Assembly (NCBI GenBank): GCA_913043025.1
Contig: CAJWLM010000010.1
Coordinates: 1 to 64,000 of the forward strand
Length of the DNA: 64,000 nt
Direction: 5' to 3'
Source: an uncultured Rhodospirillaceae bacterium
GTDB taxonomy: Bacteria; Pseudomonadota; Alphaproteobacteria; UBA8366
Below are positions 8,724-17,810 of this stretch, one piece after another. The stretch's first letter is position 1. Each line of letters begins with the position of its first letter. The notes beneath the pieces are model-generated. The model was not told the origin of the DNA. It did no database searches and saw only the letters and a list, made by a program, of their open reading frames with translations. The translations under genes and the position numbers were made by a program.

Positions 8724-9587
8724 CTAGTCTGAGTATTTATCGTCTAATTGCATATAATGTGGTGTGTTAACTGCCTCCTCACGATCTTGGAATGAGGCCA
8801 TCATATTCATATATTTTTCCGTGTGACCAACTTTGAGGATCTCCTCGGCCATAAGCTTCATTGTATGCATTGCTGCTCGTTGCAAATCTCCCGGTGCTAT
8901 CATGAGATTAAAGCCAAGTTCTTCGAGAGCTTTTTTTTCTAATACAGGCGATTTTCCAGACCAAAACATATTATAGAGCAAAGGAACGTCTTTAAATTCC
9001 TCCGAAATCTTTTTTAATTCTTCCAATGACGTTGGCGCTTCCACAAATGCTACATCTGCACCTGCCTCCATGTACTTATGCATTCGCTCTATTGCGCTAT
9101 TTACCCCTTCGATAGCAAGAGAGTCTGTCCGAGCAATGACAACAAAATCAGGATCTAATTGATTATCTTTTATTGCCCTAATCTTCGCTACTAATTCTTC
9201 AACGGGCACCACGGTTTTGTTATCTAGATGCCCGCAGCGTTTCGGAAATGTCTGGTCCTCTATATGAAAGCCGGCAATTCCCGTCCGCTCAAAGCGCTTA
9301 AGCTCGTGCAACGCATTTAATACATTTCCATATCCGGTGTCGAAATCACCGATTACTGGTATCTCCACTGCATCGACCATTTGAGTAAGCCGATCCTCGA
9401 TTTGGAAAGGGTTTAACATCCCCATGTCCGGTATGCCCGTTGATCGTGCGATTCCACCACCGGTTGCATAAACAATTTCTGCGCCGGCAGCCTGGACTAT
9501 CCTCGCTGACATTCCGTCATATGCGCCTGGTACTAAAAAAGTTTTACTTGTTTCAAGTAATTTTCGAAGCTTGGTTGTGGCACGCAT
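8724..9587 (-). CDS. isocitrate lyase/PEP mutase superfamily lyase (methylisocitrate lyase-like), paralogue 1
   Basis: A 287-aa alpha/beta-barrel enzyme of the isocitrate lyase/PEP mutase superfamily. The flexible-loop catalytic motif KRCGH is present in FPKRCGHLDNK, as in lyases that cleave 2-methylisocitrate or dimethylmalate; the Mg-binding segment DFDTGYGN is also clear. ATG start with a GAGGGG box upstream. It is followed after 12 bases by aconitase and preceded by a second paralogue, so the set forms a tricarboxylate or 2-methylcitrate style module. No prpC or prpD-type synthase is in this operon, so the substrate (methylisocitrate, dimethylmalate, oxaloacetate-like) remains open. Confidence 0.88.
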   Translation of the reverse strand: MRATTKLRKLLETSKTFLVPGAYDGMSARIVQAAGAEIVYATGGGIARSTGIPDMGMLNPFQIEDRLTQMVDAVEIPVIGDFDTGYGNVLNALHELKRFERTGIAGFHIEDQTFPKRCGHLDNKTVVPVEELVAKIRAIKDNQLDPDFVVIARTDSLAIEGVNSAIERMHKYMEAGADVAFVEAPTSLEELKKISEEFKDVPLLYNMFWSGKSPVLEKKALEELGFNLMIAPGDLQRAAMHTMKLMAEEILKVGHTEKYMNMMASFQDREEAVNTPHYMQLDDKYSD

Positions 9588-9747
9588 GAATCAATTCCCC
9601 TCGGCAATGACGTTTTAATATGGAAAAACCGAGTGCGCATAAACGCCGCCCGATACCCGTATGTTATCGCATGAGCAATTAATTGGAGCAATGGCGTATA
9701 GGTTCTGATTCGATGGTTAATTTAGAATTAGCCGGGTTTAAAGAATA

Positions 9748-10617
9748 TTACTCTGCTGAATATTTTTTTTCTAAATTACGCATCATGGTCAAACCTCCAA
9801 TTTCCCAAACCTCGTCTAAAGGCATAAGAGAGGACGTTACCGATTTACTATCGCCAGTCTCGTAAATTTTTTGGAGGGTTTCTTTGGTTGCTTTTGCTGT
9901 TGCTAAGAGTGGTTGTGCATAGAAACAGTCAAGCTTAAATCCCATCTCATGCACTTCTTTTGAGGTAAGTATTGGTACCATGGGACTTGGGCTATGATTG
10001 TAAAGCAAAGGTATCCGTTTTTTAAAATGGTCTGCAATTGTGCGTGTGTGGTCAAGATTATCAGCTACCTCACAGAACAACATGTCAGCACCAGCATCTA
10101 TATAGGCATCGCCACGTTGCAACACTGATTCAAGGCCTTCAACTAGATAAGCGTCGCAGCGAGCGATGAGGACGAAATTTTTATCGTTAACAGCATCTTT
10201 TGCTGCTCGAATTTTTTGAATCATTTCATTTTTTGGTATTACTGATTTGCCCGTCATATGGCCACACCTTTTGGGCCATGTTTGGTCTTCAATATGAATA
10301 CCAGCTACTCCGGCTGATTCGAAGGCTCTTACAGTTCGCTGTGTATTAAGGGCATTTCCGTAACCGTTGTCAGCATCGACAATTACAGGAATGTTTACTG
10401 CTTGAGCTATATACCGTGCATTGGTGACCATTTCATCCATGGATAGCAGGCCAATATCTGGGTAGCCCCTGCATACCGCGGTCCCGGCACCAGTAACAAC
10501 GCAAAGTTCAAAGCCTACCTGTTCAACTAATTGCGCGGTCATTGCGTCATGAGCGCCGCCAGCTAGGATAAGACTATCCCGTTTAAGCAAATTACGCAGC
10601 TTTTCTGTCACCGTCAT
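9748..10617 (-). CDS. isocitrate lyase/PEP mutase superfamily lyase, paralogue 2
   Basis: A second member of the superfamily, 289 aa from the ATG at 10617. The track start at 10671 lies inside the upstream gene, whereas MTVTEKLRNLL aligns with the start of paralogue 1 and sits 4 bases after the upstream stop. It has the Mg-binding VDADNGYGN segment and the loop motif KRCGH in WPKRCGHMTGK, so it looks catalytically intact. The downstream loop differs from paralogue 1 (YNHSPSP against YNMFWSG), suggesting a different substrate side chain. A 160-base gap separates it from paralogue 1. Confidence 0.87.
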   Translation of the reverse strand: MTVTEKLRNLLKRDSLILAGGAHDAMTAQLVEQVGFELCVVTGAGTAVCRGYPDIGLLSMDEMVTNARYIAQAVNIPVIVDADNGYGNALNTQRTVRAFESAGVAGIHIEDQTWPKRCGHMTGKSVIPKNEMIQKIRAAKDAVNDKNFVLIARCDAYLVEGLESVLQRGDAYIDAGADMLFCEVADNLDHTRTIADHFKKRIPLLYNHSPSPMVPILTSKEVHEMGFKLDCFYAQPLLATAKATKETLQKIYETGDSKSVTSSLMPLDEVWEIGGLTMMRNLEKKYSAE

Positions 10618-10621
10618 CTGA

Positions 10622-11179
10622 TTAAGCAGGCAAAGGGGTTTTGTCGTTTCCGTCTGGAATCTCAACATCAAAATTATTTAAGACGGAACCTATCAACCCA
10701 TAAAAACCGCAAAGGCAATTAAGTTCTATTACCCCATCTGGCCCAAACTCCCTTAGTGCGTCTGAAAATATATGGTCCGGCGTTCTAAGGTCATTAGCAA
10801 GCATGCCAGTTACAAATTTATAAACAAGCTTCTCTTGCTCGTTATCGAATGCTGGCTCTGTGCGTTCTGCAATGGCGTCACAAACATGCGGAGAAATTCC
10901 TTCCTTCTCTCCTATGCGACGATGGGCATGCCATTCATACTGGGCTGTCCAGTGTCGTGCAGTAATTATTATAGCAAGTTCTCGCAAATTGCCTGGCAAA
11001 ACGCCATCAAACCGAAGTTGTGCTCCTACTTTTTGAATTAAATTACCTACAGCTGGATGATGTAGAAGGGGCACGAAAGGCCCTCGTAATTCACCGCGGG
11101 GACTTGCAACTATCTGATCACGATAGGCTTCCTGATCTGGATTAAGGTTTTCAATGTCGACCTTAGGGAGACGGCTCAT
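10622..11179 (-). CDS. carboxymuconolactone decarboxylase-like family protein
   Basis: A 185-aa all-helical protein of the carboxymuconolactone decarboxylase/AhpD-like superfamily. The recognisable core is RELAIIITARHWTAQYEWH, which carries the conserved Glu and His of the family, and a second half HIFSDALREFGPDGVIEL. It lacks the CxxC of AhpD peroxidase proteins, so it belongs with the decarboxylase-like branch. ATG start with AAGGA at about 5 bases. It is the first gene of the run leading to the two PEP mutase-family lyases and aconitase, with a 4-base gap to the next start, so it is probably co-transcribed with them. Its actual reaction is unknown. Confidence 0.85.
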   Translation of the reverse strand: MSRLPKVDIENLNPDQEAYRDQIVASPRGELRGPFVPLLHHPAVGNLIQKVGAQLRFDGVLPGNLRELAIIITARHWTAQYEWHAHRRIGEKEGISPHVCDAIAERTEPAFDNEQEKLVYKFVTGMLANDLRTPDHIFSDALREFGPDGVIELNCLCGFYGLIGSVLNNFDVEIPDGNDKTPLPA

Positions 11180-11290
11180 ATTATATTCCTTACATATTAA
11201 ATTTTATAAGTCATACGCTTTTAGAGCTTAAGCGACAATCATGTGCAGTTTAATCTGTTTTAATTTATTAATCTTATTCCTCTATTCACG

Positions 11291-12808
11291 CTATTCGGTA
11301 GTTTTAGGAGAGCGCAACAGTAAAAGAAGGGGCATAAGCGCGATTACGGCAAACATCATTATCGTGAAGTCATGAATATAAGCAATAAATTGAGCCTCCG
11401 CATCAATCACTTCTTCAAAATTAGTGAGACCCGCGGCATCCTCTAAATCCCAATTTTCAGGCAACAAAGAATGTCTTAATCGTTCGTTATATAAACTAGC
11501 ATTTTCGGAAAGACTTTGGCGGGCTGTATGGGTTGACCGAACCAAGAGCAAGAATAGAACGGAAACACCGATGGAAGAGGCTATTCTTCGAATAAGACTC
11601 AGAATGACGGAAGCGTCGGGTCGTAATGATGCAGGTATGTTTTGGAATGCTGCGGTTACTGCGGCAGTGGACATGAAACCTAACCCAAAGCCTTGCACCA
11701 GTATTGCCAACATAATCGGTAAGGGGCCTGTTTCCCTGGAGAGCTCAGAAAGCATCCAAGAGGAAAGAGCGAGACTTAGCATTCCGAGAAAAAGTATTGG
11801 GCGTGGATTGAATCGTTGCAGTAATAATCCGCAACAAAATGCAGCTACCATTGTTCCGATACCACGCGGTGTCATAAGCATGCCAGCATCCATAGGTGGG
11901 TAGCCGAGATGGTTTTGGAGAATCGGAGGTATTAGCCCTACATAACCCCACATTGTGAAGTTCAGGATAAATCCAAAAATGGCACCTACTATAAAATCAC
12001 GATTTCTCAAAACCGCTGGATTCAAATATGCATTTCGTGTTGAGAAACAATGGATTGCAAAAACCCAAAAAGCCGATGCGGCAATGATAGAGTAAAATAT
12101 AATTTCAGGAGAATCGAACCAATCACGACGTTGACCATTATCAAGCATTAATTGAAAGGCGCCGACACAGATTGCTAAAAGGAAAAAACCAAATAAATCA
12201 AATCTCTTTGATCCTTCAGGTTTGTCAGTGGGTACGAGTGTATGCATCATGACTAAAGCGGTAAGGCCCAGCGGGATATTCATTAAATAAACTACTTGCC
12301 AACCGAAGAATTCAGTTAAAACTCCCCCAACTAATGGGCCAATAACCACTGCACTCATTCGCCCTGTTTGGAGCCAACCAAATGCCTTTCCATGTTGATC
12401 GGCCGGAAAGGTGGCAAGTACAACTTGTATTGTAAGGGGATTTAGGCCTGCAGCAAAACAACCTTGAAGGAACCTAAAGGCAACAATTTCTGGTATGCTT
12501 GATGATTGGGATACCAATGTTGAGAATAAAAGGAATCCGCAAATTACGAATATATAAAGCCTTTTACGGCCAAGCTTTCGTGCCAACCACGCGTAAACTG
12601 GCGTAAACATTGCGGCAGCAACAAGATAGGCGGTGAGCACCCACGAAACTTCTGTTATGGTAGCGGATAAAGCGCCTTGCATCTGCGGCAATGCTACACC
12701 TGTAGCAAAACTGTCCATACCCTGCATTGCCCCGGCGGGTATTGTCGACAAGGCAATGAGTAATTTTTGGCGTTCAGATAGCCTAACTTGTGTTTTAGTT
12801 GCTGCCAT
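11291..12808 (-). CDS. MFS transporter, DHA2/EmrB-QacA type, array copy 4
   Basis: A 505-aa inner-membrane protein of the 14-helix DHA2 drug:H+ antiporter group. The first helix region reads GMDSFATGVALPQMQG, the motif A loop is WLARKLGRK, and the motif C region is in the VVIGPLVGG stretch. The C-terminal cytoplasmic tail ends in a conserved EAQFIAYIHDF segment shared with the three upstream copies. It is separated from them by 235 bases, so it may have its own promoter. No membrane-fusion (EmrA/HlyD) or TolC-like partner is nearby. The exported compound is unknown. Confidence 0.9.
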   Translation of the reverse strand: MAATKTQVRLSERQKLLIALSTIPAGAMQGMDSFATGVALPQMQGALSATITEVSWVLTAYLVAAAMFTPVYAWLARKLGRKRLYIFVICGFLLFSTLVSQSSSIPEIVAFRFLQGCFAAGLNPLTIQVVLATFPADQHGKAFGWLQTGRMSAVVIGPLVGGVLTEFFGWQVVYLMNIPLGLTALVMMHTLVPTDKPEGSKRFDLFGFFLLAICVGAFQLMLDNGQRRDWFDSPEIIFYSIIAASAFWVFAIHCFSTRNAYLNPAVLRNRDFIVGAIFGFILNFTMWGYVGLIPPILQNHLGYPPMDAGMLMTPRGIGTMVAAFCCGLLLQRFNPRPILFLGMLSLALSSWMLSELSRETGPLPIMLAILVQGFGLGFMSTAAVTAAFQNIPASLRPDASVILSLIRRIASSIGVSVLFLLLVRSTHTARQSLSENASLYNERLRHSLLPENWDLEDAAGLTNFEEVIDAEAQFIAYIHDFTIMMFAVIALMPLLLLLRSPKTTE

Positions 12809-13043
12809 TAAGAAAATTTAGCTTAACTTTAGTATTTATGACATCTCAGAAATCTAGCTTGCCAAAACCTTAGTGCCAAGTTGAAGGCATTCATTTTTAA
12901 CAATCGCTAGTTATTTTTCGGCTCCTGTTCCGTCCATTTGTCTGAAAAATGGTCCGTTTATATTCATTAACATACCTCCAGATAGTCAACCAAGCCTTTG
13001 GAAACATGAGGCAGCGGTAGAAGGCACAGATTAAATATTTCGA

Positions 13044-14567
13044 CTATTTAACGTTTTTTTTTGTATCAAGTCGCATCAAAAATACAAGCGGGAAGAGACA
13101 TAATAAAATTACAGCCATCAGCTGGAAATCGAATAAGAAGCCCAGAAATTCAGCTTCTTTTTCAACAAGTCGGTTTAAATGGAAGGCTCCAGACTGCTCG
13201 TCTGGGTTCCAGCTTTCGGGAACTGTGAGCTCTCTTAGGCGTTCAGGTGCGATATGTATAGTTAGGCCGTTACGTACTGACTGCGTTTTATGGACAAGCA
13301 CACTGACGAGTATCGAAATACCTATCGAAGTGCCGAGCCTGCGTGCGAGTGAGTTCATCACTGTCGCATCAGGTCGCAGTGCGGGGTCAAGGCTGGTAAA
13401 AGCGCAGGCAGTGATTGGAACCGTAAAGGCTCCTATGCCAAAACCCTGAAGAATAACAATTAACATAATGTAGTGAATCGGCGCGTCGGCAGTAATTAAA
13501 GATAGGAGCCACATAGAGCCTGACATAGAGACCAATCCAAGAGTAACTGTTGGGCGGGGGTCGCGCCCATTCAGAAGCCATCCGGCTACCGAGGCACCTA
13601 TTATTGATCCAATTCCCCGCATCGCCATAACTATTCCGGCGCTCGTCGGGGGATGGCCCATGTGATCTTGAATCACTTTTGGTAGCAGCCCTGCCATGCC
13701 ATAAATCATGAACCCGAGTGCGAACACCAGAACCAGTCCAATAAAAAAATCCCTGTTCATAAAGACATGCGGATCGATATAGGTATTTTTTGCAGTTGAG
13801 ACGTGAACAGAAAACAGATAAATGCCAATTGCTGAAAGAGCAGCGAATACAATTATTGTATTACTTTCAAACCACTCCATACGCTCACCCTGATCGAGCA
13901 TTAACTGAAGAAATAGTATAGCTATGCTGAGGGTAATAAAACCAAACATGTCAAACTTTGATGCCTTGATAACACCTCCCTCCGGAATATGGCGAGCCAC
14001 GAGGTAAAAAGCCGCCAATGTAACTGGAATGTTAGCCCAAAAAACCCAGCGCCAGTCCAACCATTCGGTAAGAAAACCACCTACAATAGGGCCTAGCATT
14101 ACGCCGGTCATTCTGCCGTTTGACATCCAGCTGAAAGCCTGTGGGTGCAGCTTCCTAGGGTAGGCGGCTAATAGTACCTGCTGCGCGAGAGGATTTAGGC
14201 CGGCTGAAAATGCCCCTTGAATAAACCTGTATACAACTAATTCGAGCAAGGTATTTGAGGTAGATACAAGTAAGGTGCTGCCTATAAACCCTGTTATAGT
14301 AATAAGAAGGAGTTTTTTTCTACCAAGCCTTTTACTTGCCCATCCAAACAATGGCATGAAGATAGCGGCTGCAACCAGATATGAAGTCAGCACCCAAGAA
14401 ATTTCTGTAATCGTTGCAGAAAAATTACCTTGCATAATAGGAATAGCAACAGAGACTGCAAAAGTATCCATGCCTTGCATAGAACCGCAAGGAACTATTG
14501 CGACTGCAACCCAAAAGCGTTCTTTTGCCGGCAGATGAGTAGGTCGTTTGCTGTCAACATCGGGCAT
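13044..14567 (-). CDS. MFS transporter, DHA2/EmrB-QacA type, array copy 3
   Basis: A 507-aa paralogue with the same architecture: GMDTFAVSVAIPIMQG in helix 1, motif A WASKRLGRKK, a motif C-like VMLGPIVGG, and a conserved EAEFLGFLFDF segment before the last helix. Its ATG begins 4 bases after the stop of the preceding copy, so the two are almost certainly translated from one message. The tail ends in a short basic stretch. It differs from its neighbours in several loops, so it is an old duplicate rather than a recent copy. Substrate unknown. Confidence 0.9.
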   Translation of the reverse strand: MPDVDSKRPTHLPAKERFWVAVAIVPCGSMQGMDTFAVSVAIPIMQGNFSATITEISWVLTSYLVAAAIFMPLFGWASKRLGRKKLLLITITGFIGSTLLVSTSNTLLELVVYRFIQGAFSAGLNPLAQQVLLAAYPRKLHPQAFSWMSNGRMTGVMLGPIVGGFLTEWLDWRWVFWANIPVTLAAFYLVARHIPEGGVIKASKFDMFGFITLSIAILFLQLMLDQGERMEWFESNTIIVFAALSAIGIYLFSVHVSTAKNTYIDPHVFMNRDFFIGLVLVFALGFMIYGMAGLLPKVIQDHMGHPPTSAGIVMAMRGIGSIIGASVAGWLLNGRDPRPTVTLGLVSMSGSMWLLSLITADAPIHYIMLIVILQGFGIGAFTVPITACAFTSLDPALRPDATVMNSLARRLGTSIGISILVSVLVHKTQSVRNGLTIHIAPERLRELTVPESWNPDEQSGAFHLNRLVEKEAEFLGFLFDFQLMAVILLCLFPLVFLMRLDTKKNVK

Positions 14568-14571
14568 GCTC

Positions 14572-16158
14572 TTACCTATTCTTATTTGCCGATTTCGTGT
14601 ATTTGGGATGCTCCTCCATTTCGCCCGGCGGCTTAATTCGTAAAACCAGTACTAGCGGTAGTAACAAAAACATTAAAAGTGTCATAAGCCGAAAATCGTG
14701 CAGATAAGCAATAAATTCCGCCTGCTTATCTATGACCTTTTCCATAGATAATAAACCAGGCAAGCTATCTAGATCCCATTTTTCTGGCAATGGTAGGTGT
14801 TTAAAAAGCTCATTATGGGCGGTATAATTCTCGCTGAGGACTTGTCTTGCACTTTGTGTTGATCGAGCAAGCTGTGTTACCAAAACTGATACGCCAATAG
14901 CCGATCCTAGGCGTCTAAACAAACTCAGGACCGACGTCCCGTCAGCGCGCTGAGATGGTGACATTGATTGGAAAGCTACCGTCGTTAGCGATACTGAAAG
15001 AAACCCAAACCCTGCTCCTTGTATAAATAATGCTAGAGAGATGTATACGGCATTGACATCAGGAGTGAAAAAAGACAACCAGCAGGTTGATCCACCTATA
15101 CAGCATATACCGAGCGCCGAGATAGGCCGAGCGGAATATTTCATTAGCATTGCGCCCGCGACAAGTGAGGAAACCATCGTGCCTATGCCTCGTGGTACCA
15201 TCAGGAAACCAGTGGAAATAACTGGGTAGCCCATGTGGTTCTGCAATATTGGAGGAATTAATCCTGCGTAACCGAAAACCATAAAATTGAGCAGAAATCC
15301 AAAGAGCAGTCCTATTAGGAATTCACGATTGGCAAAAACTCTCGGATTTAGGAAAGGATTGCGGCTCAAAAAAATATGACCCACAAATAAATATAGTGCG
15401 CCAGCAGATAGCAACGTTGCACCGATGATTTCTATTGAGTCGAACCAACCAAGTGTCTGACCTTGGTCAAGAGCATATTGTAGCGCAAGGATAGCGATCC
15501 CGAGTATGAGAAAACCAAAAATATCGAATTTTTTGGTATTCTCGGGATGTCCGCGTGGTACGTAAAGATAAACCAGATATGCTGCTAGCATTCCAAGGGG
15601 GATGTTTGTAAGGAATACAAAACGCCAGGAGAAGTATTCCGTCATAATGCCGCCTAATAATGGGCCAACAATGATGCCGCTCATTCGCCCGGTTGTTAAC
15701 CAACCGAATGCTATTCCCTGTTGACTGACAGGAAATGTCGCCAGGACAATCTGCATGAGTAGTGGATTAAAACCCGCTCCAAAAAATCCTTGGCAGAAGC
15801 GGAAAAAAATTATTTCTTCAAGGCTATCCGATTGAGCGATCAAGCCGGCACATGAGCAGAATCCAACAATTATTATTAGAAATAATTTTCGACGTCCGAC
15901 ACGCCGTGCGAGCCATCCATACATGGGTGTGAAAACAGTTGCGGCTACCAAGAAGGCAGTAAGGATCCAGGAGATTTCAAGTAAGGTTGCTGATAAAACC
16001 CCTTGCATGCGTGGTAACGCTACGCCCACAGCAAAAGTATCCATACCCGTGATCATTCCGGCCGGCAAAATACCAATGACCACGGCAATGCGTTGCCGAG
16101 GTGATAGTAAAACCCCTTCTTCTTCGGACTCCTGTTTAGATTCTGATTTTGCCATCAT
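14572..16158 (-). CDS. MFS transporter, DHA2/EmrB-QacA type, array copy 2
   Basis: A 528-aa DHA2-type exporter. Its start codon overlaps the stop of the upstream paralogue in an ATGA (16155-16158), a sign of translational coupling. Helix 1 reads GMDTFAVGVALPRMQG, motif A is WLARRVGRRK, and the QAEFIAYLHDF segment precedes the last helix. It has an acidic N-terminal tail (EEEG) and a basic C-terminal tail not shared with the other copies. Like the other copies it appears to be self-contained, with no adaptor protein encoded in the cluster. Confidence 0.9.
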   Translation of the reverse strand: MMAKSESKQESEEEGVLLSPRQRIAVVIGILPAGMITGMDTFAVGVALPRMQGVLSATLLEISWILTAFLVAATVFTPMYGWLARRVGRRKLFLIIIVGFCSCAGLIAQSDSLEEIIFFRFCQGFFGAGFNPLLMQIVLATFPVSQQGIAFGWLTTGRMSGIIVGPLLGGIMTEYFSWRFVFLTNIPLGMLAAYLVYLYVPRGHPENTKKFDIFGFLILGIAILALQYALDQGQTLGWFDSIEIIGATLLSAGALYLFVGHIFLSRNPFLNPRVFANREFLIGLLFGFLLNFMVFGYAGLIPPILQNHMGYPVISTGFLMVPRGIGTMVSSLVAGAMLMKYSARPISALGICCIGGSTCWLSFFTPDVNAVYISLALFIQGAGFGFLSVSLTTVAFQSMSPSQRADGTSVLSLFRRLGSAIGVSVLVTQLARSTQSARQVLSENYTAHNELFKHLPLPEKWDLDSLPGLLSMEKVIDKQAEFIAYLHDFRLMTLLMFLLLPLVLVLRIKPPGEMEEHPKYTKSANKNR

Positions 16159-17693
16159 TTAGTTCCAGACTTTTTATTTGGAGATCGTTCCGTACTCCGG
16201 AATAATAGTATTAGAGGCATCATGAGTAATATCACTATGCCAAGAACACGAAAGTCGAAAAGGTAAGCGATGAACTCAGCTTGCCTTGTCACCTCTTTAT
16301 CAAGCGCGGCCATGCCTTGAACATTGGTTAAACTCCAACTGTCAGGCAACTGTTTATGGCGAAAAATTTCATTCATTTGACTTATGTTAGCACCCAGTAT
16401 CTCATGGTTACGCTGAGTATTTCGGGCGAGCATTCCAACAAGTACTGAGACCCCAACGCTGGAGCCAATCTTTCTCATTAAGCTCATAAATGCTGTTGCT
16501 TCGGCACGGTGTTCTGCAGGAAGCGTAGCAAATGTCATTGAATTTCCTGATACGAAGAAAAGCCCGAAACCAAAGCCTTGAATAATTATTGCGGAAATGA
16601 AGTGCCAGGTTGCTGTCTCGGGTGTGAAGCCAGCCATCATCCAGAGTGATAAGGACATCAGTGACATTCCAAATGCGCAGATCCATTTTGGGTTGAACCG
16701 GATCATAAGCCTTCCAGCGGTAGTAGAGGCTAATGCGGTTGCAATTCCGCGAGGGGCAAGGATAAGTCCAATTGTCAGAACTGGAACATCCATTAGTCTG
16801 TTTAAAAAGGATGGAATTAGGCCCGTAAGTCCGACAAGCGTTACCCCATGCATGGTAGTTAAACATAATCCGAGAACTAAATTACGGTTTTTAAAAATGG
16901 CGGGTTCGACAAACGGCTCTTTCGAGGTCATTATGTGCACAATAAAAAGGTAGAGTGCGAGGCAGGCCGCAGAAAGCTCAAGCAAGATCTCGGGCGACTG
17001 GAACCAGTCAAGTTTATTTCCCCTATCCAGCATAAGTTGTGTAGCACCAAGACAAATTGTGAGAAGGATGAACCCGAACCAATCGAAAGGTCGTTTTTCA
17101 TTATCATTGCTCTCAGGTACAAAAATGAAAATCAATAACATGGCGAGGGTAGCTATCGGAATATTCACGTAAAAATTCCAACGCCAAGATAGAAATTCAG
17201 TAAGTATTCCACCAAGTGTTGGGCCGCAAATTGCGCTAAACATCACTCCAAAGGACCACCAGCTGATTGCGATTCCGTGTTCTTCGCGTGGGAATATGTC
17301 GAGAAGGATATGCATGGAAAGGGGCACAAGGGCAGCACCAAAGACGCCCTGTGTAAAACGATAGGCTACCATTTCATTAATTCCATCAGCTCCACCAGCA
17401 AGCATTGAACAGACAATAAAACCACCTATCACAATTAGAAAAAGTCGCTTGCGACCGAATTTACGACCAAGCCAGCTAACTGGCGGTGTGGCAATGGCAA
17501 CCGCTATGAGATAGGATGTTAATATCCAAGATGCTTCCTCAAAAGTAAGCGATAGTGAGCCCCGTATATGCGGAAGCGCGACTGCGGCAAGCATTGTATC
17601 CATGCCTTGCAGGCCAGCACCCATAACCGCAGCTATAGTTATTATTCCGCGGCGGGGAACAGAATGAGTGATTTCTCTTGTGGTTTTAGACAT
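16155..17693 (-). CDS. MFS transporter, DHA2/EmrB-QacA type, array copy 1
   Basis: First of the four tandem exporters, 512 aa, starting at ATG 17693 and divergent from the alpha/beta hydrolase gene. It has GMDTMLAAVALPHIRG in helix 1, motif A WLGRKFGRKR, a GPTLGGILTE motif C-like stretch and the QAEFIAYLFDF segment near the end. It is the most diverged of the four in helix 1 and in the region of helices 9-11. A 117-base spacer to the hydrolase start would hold both promoters; I see no regulator gene next to the array, which is unusual for drug exporters. Confidence 0.9.
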   Translation of the reverse strand: MSKTTREITHSVPRRGIITIAAVMGAGLQGMDTMLAAVALPHIRGSLSLTFEEASWILTSYLIAVAIATPPVSWLGRKFGRKRLFLIVIGGFIVCSMLAGGADGINEMVAYRFTQGVFGAALVPLSMHILLDIFPREEHGIAISWWSFGVMFSAICGPTLGGILTEFLSWRWNFYVNIPIATLAMLLIFIFVPESNDNEKRPFDWFGFILLTICLGATQLMLDRGNKLDWFQSPEILLELSAACLALYLFIVHIMTSKEPFVEPAIFKNRNLVLGLCLTTMHGVTLVGLTGLIPSFLNRLMDVPVLTIGLILAPRGIATALASTTAGRLMIRFNPKWICAFGMSLMSLSLWMMAGFTPETATWHFISAIIIQGFGFGLFFVSGNSMTFATLPAEHRAEATAFMSLMRKIGSSVGVSVLVGMLARNTQRNHEILGANISQMNEIFRHKQLPDSWSLTNVQGMAALDKEVTRQAEFIAYLFDFRVLGIVILLMMPLILLFRSTERSPNKKSGTK

Positions 17694-17810
17694 GATGACT
17701 GGAGATTACAGAACTTATTAGTGATCCGGTTATAATAGAATAGTTGGGCATGATTTTGTTATTCTTTATGTTTAATGGTTAACTTACACTCACGGCAGAA
17801 ACGGAGAAAT

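Noticed and set aside
11424-11903. 159-aa plus-strand ORF opposite the MFS gene
   Set aside because: Antisense to a clear transporter, with no recognisable motifs; typical shadow of a membrane-protein gene.
12935-12965. CCATTT/AAATGG stem between MFS copies 3 and 4
   Set aside because: Six-base stem with a seven-base loop is within chance for a spacer of this size.
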